DNA of 64,000 bases from contig MU839098.1 of NCBI GenBank assembly GCA_030685235.1, positions 310,001-374,000 on the forward strand. The letters are read 5' to 3'. The notes below the pieces were generated by a model that was not told the DNA's origin, made no database searches, and was given only the letters and a program-made list of their open reading frames with translations. Position numbers and translations under genes: made by a program. Source of the stretch: Copromyces sp. CBS 386.78 (taxonomy: Eukaryota > Ascomycota > Sordariomycetes > Sordariales > Sordariaceae). Shown piece after piece: positions 56,074 to 64,000 of this stretch. Position 1 is the first letter of the stretch; the number at the start of each line of letters is the position of its first letter.

Positions 56074-59000
56074 ATGGGTGTCGAAACCAAAAAGAAGTCG
56101 TCCGAGCGACCACTACCCGTGCCCAGCGCGACCGAATCCTCGATAATGAGCCCTACCCAGAGCGAGCTGGGAACCGACGACAAGTCATCCTACTCGCTGC
56201 CTGAGGACGGCACCCCGGTCACCATCAAGACACACAATCGAGGCAAATCGCAGACCTCGCTGTTGATCGAGTACTTCGAAGGAGGAAAAGGAGCCCCATC
56301 TGGAGACGGGCGCAAACCCAGCGTACGTGTTCGCCTCACGCCAAGCCAAAAGTCCAATCGCAAAAGCAGCGGTTCCGATCGAGGTCGCATTAAAATAACA
56401 GAAGCAAAGTCAACGAGGAGGTCGAGCCAGAGCCGCCGCGCCGATCGCCATTCCCAAAACGTCCTTAATCGCTCCGAAAACGAGTCGATGTCCGTCCTGA
56501 GCGGAGGCGACGAAGACAACAACTCGTACGCCTCTGCCACCGAGGAGAGCAACGTCAGTCGCAACATCGAGATCGAAATCGGCGAACGAAGCGAACGTAG
56601 CACCAACCGACGCGCCCGCCGTCCTGCCAGCCCTTTGATTCCCTCCGCTGATAGCAAGAATAGCTACAATGCCGGCAACATGAGCGACATCTCGGCCATC
56701 CCGAGCGATAGTTTCCTCGACGAGCCCTACGTATCCCACAAGAACTCTGATGTCAAGAGCCCGGGTTCCAGGAGCAGGAGCCCCTTGCGCGGTGGAGATG
56801 CCCTTGCTGGCGCTGCTGCTGGTATCACAGCTGCTACAGTTACTGACAAGCTCCGTACCAAGAGCCGAGATGAGAGCAGGACTCGAGACTACGAGCGCGG
56901 AGAGCGCGAAAAGGTATCGGTGACCAAGACACGCGGGGATAAGGAGAAGAGCGGCAGTAGTAACCGCCTCCACAAGTCGACCAAGAGCAGGACCAGCAGT
57001 CTCACAAAAGAGGAAAGGAGTTCGAAGCGCTCAGAGTCCCCTCGCAGGAGATCCAAGCATAGCGATTCCTTGGTATCGGGAGCAGATTCGAGCATGCTTT
57101 CGACTGCAGCTGCAAGCCAACGCTCCATCGGTGCAGAGTCAATGCGCTCAGGTCAATCCAAGGCCTCCTCAATCAACAACCCCAAGCTCCTGGAGACAGT
57201 GGAAGACGCCATTCGTCGCCTTATCCTTCCAGAACTCAACGCCTTGAAGAGGGAACAGAGCTTGCGTCAGGATCGTAAGGCCGCCTCGGCAACATCAAGT
57301 GCGACAACCGCTTCTAGGGACGAGGGCAGTGATAGGCGCCGGACGTCTAGAGCTGACAGAAACTCGGGCGCCACCCCCACACCCAAGGAACCCACCATCA
57401 AGATTGAGAAGCGAGACAGGGAAGCCCGCAATGCCTTCGATGAGAGTCCGGCACAAAGTACCCTCAGCCAAGACACGAGGAGTGATGTGCAAAGTACTAT
57501 TGACCACAGCCCTGCGGCAAGCACTGACCGTCTAAAGACTGCTGCTGCCGGTACGGCTATGGGTGCGGCTGCGGCTGCAGCCCATGACAGCCTCAAATCT
57601 CCTGGAGAGAACCGCAGTAGGAGGCGAAGACGTGAGTTGCGGAATCGTGCTGGTAATGAGCATGAGGATTATGATGATGATGATGCTTCCGACTTCCTTG
57701 CACCTGCTCCTCCGATGCCGTTAATGAGCGAGCTTAACCCCTCGGACGTCACCAGAGCCTCTATTTTGTCTGCCGACACAGACAGGCCTCACTCGGCTAG
57801 CGAGGAGATTGCGCCGAAGCAGGATCAGAATGGCCAGTACCACACTGAGGATTCCACTCCGACGCCCACCCGGACCCCGATTACTCTGCTGTCATTGGGT
57901 ACTCAGCACGCCAATATCTCACATGGAGACCTGAAACAGCTGCCACGTCAACGGGGTGCCGAGAACCAGGACGACTTCCACACCGGCGCACCGTCGTCCA
58001 TCGAGTCCTATGATGATCTGGACGATTACGATGATCACGAGCGGGAATACGGAGACAGCCCATACGACTACTACAACACTCAAGAGGTGCCGCCTCCTCT
58101 CAAGTATGTTCCCTACCAGCCTGAGAAGCGCGGTTTGAGCCCTATTCCCAGCGTCTCCGGGTACACCGAAGGCAGTGAGGCACCGAACCGCGATTCTCGC
58201 GCATTCGGTGGCTCGGTATCAAACGGCTCGCGTACCCCTGGCAACATGTCCGTAGCCAGCTTGAGGACGCCGGGCATGGATCAGAGCAACGTGAGCGGAA
58301 TGACCAACAGCGAGGTTGATGGTAATGGTCACCCTGTCCGTGCCGTAGGAGCCAACCCGAACTACGTCCACACCGCTGGTGTCGATTCCAACCATGCTTC
58401 GCTCGTTGAGGGCTCCATGGTGGATTCGCTTAGATCCAGCGGCGTCAACCAGCAACCATACCGCAACTCGATGGCTACCAATGGAAGCCAAGAGGGTGAC
58501 AGGCCAGACACGGCTGGTAACGATAGCCAGGCTTCATACGACTACCAAGAATATGATCTTGACGAGTACGGAAGGAAGGTCCCAAGACAGCGCCATTACA
58601 CCACCGCCTCAGAGGCTGCTATTACCAGCGCTGCGGTTGGTGCCGCCGCCGCCGCCCTCAGACAACAGGGCAAGCAGGAGAACCAGGGCACTTCTGAATG
58701 GCAAGGGGAGGGCGTTGGGCGCAACAAGTCGTTCAAGGAACGCGCCCAGAACGGATCTGGACCCGCACTTGAGCCAAAGCACAGTATCGACAGGATGTCG
58801 GACGTCTCTGTGCCCATCAAGTTGGGCTTCAGTGGCTTGCCGGATATCGGCGACCCATTGCCAGACTTTGAGCACTGGAACGAGGATGATCTGATCACTA
58901 ACCCATCGATGCTCAACGGAGAGGAAGGTGGCTGGGAAGGAGATGCTACGCCCAAGCAGCGTCCTCAGTCGTCTGTTGATGACTTCAACTACCATCCTCT

Positions 59001-61400
59001 TGACGGCACCCATGATGCTCTGCAGAAGGGCCTCAACCTCAACGGCAACCAACAGGAGCAGGACGAGTGGTACAGGACTGACGAGGACCGGAAGCGCGAT
59101 ACTTTGGTCACCAACCCATACGAGGATGCCAGCCCCATCGCCAACCTTGCTGGTCTTGGAGACAGCCTTCTTTCCCCCGGTGGCTACGAGAACTACGGCA
59201 ATGCCACTCGTAGCCCTGTCGGTCAGAAGGTCGATGAGGGATATATCTCCCAGGGACCTAACAAGACCCCGGATACTTCGCTGGACAAGGGCAAGGGCAT
59301 TGACTATGGCACCTCTCTCAACCTTGGTGGTGCTAAGAACCAGAACCCTATGGACTTCTTCGGCTCCGGTTCGCGACAAGTTAGTGGCATGTCGGACGGA
59401 ATGGACTCGCAGATGTATGACCCCGCCACTGGGACGGGCATTGACAGGATCGAGTCCAAGGATATCATGGCTTTGATGCAACATGTAAGTTTGTTTGTGT
59501 GCTTACAGTGAAGAGTATGGTTGCTAACAATTTGCAGTTGATGGTCCGTGATGCTCAGCGTAGTGCGCGAGATACCGAGATCCTGGTCACCCTTGTTCGC
59601 GCCGCCACCGAGATGCGCAATAACTTTGAGGATCTCAAGCGTCTCCTTGCTGATACTGAGGATGTTATTATCACCGAAGTCAAGGAGAACACTGAGAAGA
59701 CGGTCCAGCGCGCCATCAACGGCCCTCGTCCTTTTCCTGGAAGCGCCCCTCGCTCTCTTCACTCCAACTCGCAGGCGGGTACCACCACTACGATGGACGA
59801 GATGAGCAACAAGAAGCAGAAGAACATCTTCCGCCGTGCTCTGATGAAGGGTCTGGGCCACAAGGGACCCAACGACCTTGGCAGGATTGAGGATATGCTG
59901 ATGCAGCTCCTTACCCAAGTCGATGTGCTCAAGTCCCAGACCGTTCCTGGTGCTGGCCCTGTCCCCATGAGCCATCAGGATGAGCGTTCGTATGAGAACA
60001 TGCAGTCTCAGGGCCAATATGAGCAGGATCGTGGTTACGAGCCGGAGGGACATGCTGGAACTTCCACTAACAGTGCGTCTCAGTCCGGACAGCTGTCCAT
60101 CCAGTCTCGAGGAACACCCGGCCAGCAGACCTACGGCCGCAAGGTGTCCGGTCACAGGATAAGTACCGTGCCCGAGGACAACGAGGATGAGTATGACAAC
60201 GAGAGCATTCGCTTTGGCGGGCCCGAGGTGTTGATGACCCCTGCCCACGAACAACGTTCTGGCTCGTTGCAAGCGACGCCCCGTGGGTCGCCGCCTAGCG
60301 CTTCGGGCGCTCGTCAGATGTCGCCTGGTTACGAAAACGCTAGGTCGCCCGCGTATGAAAATACTCGTTCTCCGGCTTATGAGAACGCCAGGTCACCTGA
60401 TTACCAGCAGCAATACGAAAATACCAGGTCGCCAGACTACCAGAATGCTGCCAAGCAAAACGAGGACCAGAAGAAGAAGGGAAGGTCGAGCTGGTTCAAG
60501 TCCCGGTGGTCGGAGAGCACTACGACTACCAACATCACTCAACTCTTCCGCCGTAGCGGTCAGTCACGCAAGGACGAGGAAGACGAGCAACAGTGGAGCC
60601 CCAGACCGACCGATCAGCCTACCATGCCCACGTACCGCAATAACACGGTCTCGTCTCGCGCGGACTCGATCGGCACCTCGAACTACTCGGACAACTTCCA
60701 GTTTTCCAACCCCCACCCCAAGCCCAAGAACGACCCCTACTCCCAGGGCGCTGAGCTGAGCCACGACCTCCACGAGGACCCCGAGTCCCCCGTGCTTGCG
60801 TACAACTCGATGCAGCCACCGCAGCCTAACTGGGTGACGATGACGCCCGAGGAAGCCAAGTACAAGGCTCACCGCAACTCGCTCAACCTGGTGCACCCGC
60901 AGCCGCGCCAGGGCCAGACGGAGCGCTTCAAGCAGGCGCTCGAGTCGCAGGCGCTCGGCTTCACGGGCGGCAACTCGCCCATGCTGAGCCCCAAGTCGGA
61001 AGACTGGGCCGGATCCGCCACCAGCCTCAACCGGCTGCCTCGCAACCTGAACCGCGATAGTTTCGACTCCCAGGGCAACGAGGCCAACCCCAACTGGCAG
61101 CAGATCTACGCCTCTTCTTCCCCCGCCCCGGCCAGCCTTAACGTAACCGCTGGCGGACCGCCTAGGCCGCCCAAGGAGCCTATTGATGGCACCGGCACTG
61201 GTAGCGGTCCTAACAGCCCGAGCCAGACCCGCACCAAGTTGGAGAATAAGAATTTGAGTGGAGCGACGGGCCAGGTGTCGAGACGGCCTAGTGGGCCGAG
61301 GCCGATGACGCCGTCGAATGATAGGTCGGAGGGCGGCAGGGGAAGTGGAGGGAATTTGAGCGAGGGGAGCAGGAGGACGGGAAGTTTGTTGAGGGATTAG
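56074..61400 (+). CDS. Large disordered fungal protein with YENxRSP repeats, function unknown
   Basis: Two exons, 56074-59484 and 59538-61400, joined in phase 0 across a 53-nt intron (GTAAGT donor, GCTAAC branch, TTTGCAG acceptor), give 1757 aa. Most of it is disordered and rich in Ser, Arg, Asp and Asn. Islands that look conserved are SLLIEYFEGGKG with VRVRLTPSQK (residues 50-95), LETVEDAIRRLILPELNALK (near 373), LGFSGLPDIGDPLPDFEHW (near 915), and a helical block spanning the splice junction (IMALMQHLMVRDAQRSARDT, LVRAATEMRNNFEDLKRLL, near 1130-1175). Next comes RRALMKGLGHKGPNDLGRIE with a coiled-coil-like LMQLLTQVDVLK. Near 1400-1440 are tandem YEN(A/T)RSP(A/D)Y repeats. Such proteins in filamentous ascomycetes include septal-pore and Woronin-body factors, but I could not identify this one. 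Confidence 0.88.
60334..60447 (+). repeat. Coding tandem repeat, YENxRSPxY units
   Basis: Imperfect units of about 24 bases encoding YENARSPAYENTRSPAY and so on, five copies with a QQQ interruption. They lie in the disordered C-terminal third of the 1757-aa protein. The SP dipeptide in each unit could be a kinase site. Confidence 0.8.
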
Positions 61401-62354
61401 ATCATATCGTGGATGGGATAGGACAATAAAGTGATAAAACGAATGGGAAGATGGAACTAGACGATGGAGAGATGTCTAGGTGGATGTGGATGAGACAAAG
61501 ATGGATGGATGGATGGATATGTCTGATGTTGAAAGGAAAGCAAGCGTGCGTGCGTGCCTGCGTTAGTTCTTTGTTCTGCTGGTGGAAAATCATTTCGGGC
61601 GTTGTTTGTTATTTTGATGATACCGAGTCTTTTTGAAATGGCTTGTTAGTAACGTATACACTAGCATTTCGTTGTTTGTTCTGTCTGATGAATACTTAGG
61701 AGGATGTTGGATGAGATGAGCAATTGTTGGGTAGCTAAAGCTGGACTGGGCTGCTGCTTGACATGATGCTGGATATAGTCCTCTCTAATATGACTGGGGA
61801 AATAATGGTAAAAGACAAAATGATTCCCATCGACCAAAAAAGTCCCCGTGTTGATGGATTTTCTGATGCTGATGCTGATGTTAATGGTTGTTGTCGCATG
61901 TTGGAGCCAAACTTGAACGCCAAGGAAGCCATGCCCGAAACCCTAACCCGGACAGTCTCATGGCCCTTGTCCGAACTCCGAAGTCGCCCGAGGACCAATT
62001 GGCATTTTCCAGTGGCGGCAAATTTCCCACGGGCGGCAATGCGCTGCTACCGAACCTGTCGACGGGATTGTCATATTCAATCTTTCATATTTTGTTTGTT
62101 GGTATCTTTTTTTCGAAATTTTCGGATGAACCCCCTTTTCTTTCGTCTGGTCTGCACTAGTACTTTGTTTACGTCCGTTTGCAACGCCGACCGCTAGATC
62201 CTGACTTCTGAAACGTCATACACGATTCCTACTACGGCCAATATCCCTTAATTGTGCGCGCAATGCCCAGTCCATGATCTTACGATAAAGCGACGAACGA
62301 CCTAATTCTACGCCTTCTTGTCCATATACTAGTTGTCGACAAACCTATCATAAT
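61401..62354. other. Spacer between the 1757-aa protein gene and the kinase-like gene
   Basis: No gene is seen. An AATAAA hexamer lies at 61435-61440, 35 bases after the stop, and is a reasonable polyadenylation signal. A GATG tract (61500-61519) follows. The right part is the promoter and leader of the next gene. Confidence 0.5.
61435..61440 (+). terminator. Candidate polyadenylation signal AATAAA
   Basis: An exact AATAAA hexamer 35 bases downstream of the stop at 61400. Fungal signals are degenerate, so position is the main support. Confidence 0.4.
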
Positions 62355-64000
62355 ATGCCAGCCCAGACTTCTTTCCCTTCGCAGCTCGCTGCGCTTAGGC
62401 GTCTGCAGACGCTCAATGCCCATGTCTATGCGCCTCTCCGACGAACTGGTACCGGCAGGATAACGAACGGGTCATGGACATGCGCAAGCTGTCGCAGCAG
62501 CCAGCTATCTGCTTCTTCTTCCTACAACTCGACACTCGCCCGACGAACCTTTTCCACTTCCTCGAAACGATATAGCAACCAGAGCTCGAACCGTTCTTCT
62601 TCCTCTTCCTCGAACACCAGCGGAAAAACGAACAATGGCCGACGAACAATGCTGCTAGCAGCCGGCGGAGGCGCTGCAGCGACCGCGGGACTGCTGGCGT
62701 TTGGAGACGATGTCAAGTACACATACGAAGCGGTGGAGAGAACAGGGAGGGTGGCGACCGCGCTGGCGGCTTGCGTGAACGATTACCGCAAGACGCTGAA
62801 CGCAAGAGAGAAGATTGAGGATGATCCGGAGGAGAAGCAAAGGTTGCTGAGGGAGTGTCATCAGCGCTGCGCGGATCGGACGCTGGAGGTTTTGGAGAAG
62901 AGTGGTGGGATTTTCATCAAGTTGGGGCAGCATTTGGTTAGTACCTTTACACTATAGAAACGCAGGATGATGGAAGAGAGAACAGAATGCTAACAGACAA
63001 CAAACAACAGAGCGCAATGAACTACCTCCTCCCGCCCGAATGGACGACAACCTTCATCCCCCTCCAAGACAAATGCCCCGTCTCCTCCTTCGAGTCGATC
63101 GAGCGCATGTTCCTCGAAGACACGGGTACCTCGCTCTGGGACTACTTCTCCGAGTTCTCTCGCGAGCCCATCGGCGCCGCCTCGCTCGCCCAAGTGCACC
63201 TAGCCACCATCAAAGAAACCGGCCAGCGCGTGGCCGTCAAAGTCCAACACCCCTCCCTCCAGCGCTGGGCGCCCCTCGACATGCGTCTGACAGCCACCAC
63301 CTTCAAGACCCTGAAATACTTCTTCCCCGAATATGACCTCGAATGGCTCTCCTCCGAAGTCGAGATCTCCCTACCGAAAGAACTCGATTTCACCTGCGAA
63401 GCCGAAAACGCCCGTCGCACCGCCGCCCACTTCGCCCAGGCCGCCCCCCAACTCCCGCTCTTGATCCCCGACGTGCTCTGGGCTAAGCAGCGTCTACTGG
63501 TAATGGCCTGCGAATCAGGCCACCGCCTTGACGACCTGGCGTACATGGACTCGCACGGAATCAACCGTGACGAAGTCAGTGCTACTCTAGCGCACATCTT
63601 CAACGAGATGATTTTCGGCGAGGGCGCGCCCTTGCACTGCGATCCGCACGGCGGCAACATCGCCATCCGCCACAACCCCTCAAAGTCTAACCGTGGAATG
63701 TCCAACTTCGACATCATATTATACGACCACGGTCTCTACCGCGACATCCCCCTCCCCCTCCGCCGCTCCTACGCCAAACTCTGGCTGGCCATCATCGACG
63801 GCGACGTCCCGCGCATGAAACAATACGCGTACGAAGTCGCCGGCATTGGTGAAGACAAGTTCCCCCTTTTTGCGTCAGCCATCACCGGCCGCGATTTTAT
63901 TAATGTCGTCTCTGCCACCAAAAGCGGGGGCGTCATGAAACCGAAAGAAGCGTCCGAACAGAAATCCATGAGCACGGCACTGCAGGAGGGAATGATTGTC
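62355..64000 (+). CDS. UbiB/ABC1-family mitochondrial kinase-like protein, Mcp2/ADCK1 type (partial)
   Basis: Two exons are visible, 62355-62936 and 63011 to the window end, joined in phase 0 (donor GTTAGT, acceptor CAACAG): 524 aa, with the 3' end missing. The N-terminus is Arg/Ser-rich without acidic residues, a likely mitochondrial presequence (ARRTFSTSSKR), followed by a Gly/Ala membrane segment (MLLAAGGGAAATAGLLAF). UbiB motifs follow: the KxGQ region GGIFIKLGQHLSAMNYLLPP, the Ala-rich loop EPIGAASLAQVH, the lysine strand RVAVKVQHP, ELDFTCEAENARR, DPHGGNI and DHGLYR. DHG replaces the DFG of ordinary kinases, as in the ADCK1/ADCK5/Mcp2 branch. Yeast Mcp2 (Cqd2) works in mitochondrial lipid and coenzyme Q homeostasis. 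Assignment to this branch rests on GQHLSAMNYLLPPEW and DHGLYR. The frame stays open to base 64000. Confidence 0.9.

Noticed and set aside
58609..60272. Two long minus-strand frames (291 and 322 codons) opposite the 1757-aa protein gene
   Set aside because: They mirror the GC-biased codons of the sense gene, have Leu/Val/Gly-rich translations without motifs, and the sense strand has a spliced, conserved-looking product.
56074..61400. Calling the 1757-aa protein the Woronin-body tether leashin
   Set aside because: Leashin as I know it is several thousand residues long; the resemblance is only disorder and repeats.

Overview
The window comes from a filamentous ascomycete. Neurospora crassa or a very close relative is the best match. 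Genes are far apart, and most are split by short introns (about 50-150 nt) with GTRNGY-like donors and CTAAC-type branch sites. Coding DNA is rich in C and G at third codon positions. The spacers carry many microsatellites and homopolymer tracts. Two reconstructed proteins have lengths I recall for Neurospora proteins: Tom70 at 624 aa and the ro-4 centractin at 380 aa. I see no transposon, tRNA, rRNA, CRISPR array or prokaryotic feature.

Layout, left to right. Imp4, a U3 snoRNP Brix protein (706-1723, +). A plasma-membrane type syntaxin (4300-5520, +). Tom70, a mitochondrial import receptor (7624-9724, -). An aminodeoxychorismate lyase-like class IV PLP enzyme (11124-12004, +). ro-4/Arp1 of dynactin (13336-14761, +). 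A small protein with GRGGAGN repeats, Par32/DUF3602 type (18778-19242, -). A gene-free block of nearly 7 kb. A division-1 chitin synthase (26189-29526, -). The Sly1 SM protein (32336-34654, -). A 1608-aa protein that looks like a fungal PNUTS/Ppn1 (38198-43024, +). A tail-anchored FHA protein (44980-47359, -). An IFRD-family protein (50286-51674, +). A 1757-aa disordered protein (56074-61400, +). An Mcp2/ADCK1-like mitochondrial UbiB kinase cut by the window end (62355-64000, +).

The genes do not form a pathway cluster. They are housekeeping and cell-biology genes: ribosome biogenesis, vesicle fusion, mitochondrial import, dynein transport, wall synthesis, mRNA 3' processing. Syntaxin, Sly1, Arp1 and chitin synthase all touch polarised secretion, but syntaxin and Sly1 belong to different transport steps, and I read their proximity as chance.

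Four observations most deserve a check. First, the PNUTS-like architecture (TFIIS-N-like helical region, RVxF motif, C-terminal CCCH finger). Second, two genes (syntaxin and the Par32-like gene) whose TAG stop is followed by a long, protein-like open stretch in the same frame. Third, a 19-nt first coding exon of the chitin synthase gene followed by a GC-AG intron. Fourth, a two-codon first coding exon in imp4. I did not find a clearly novel multi-gene system.
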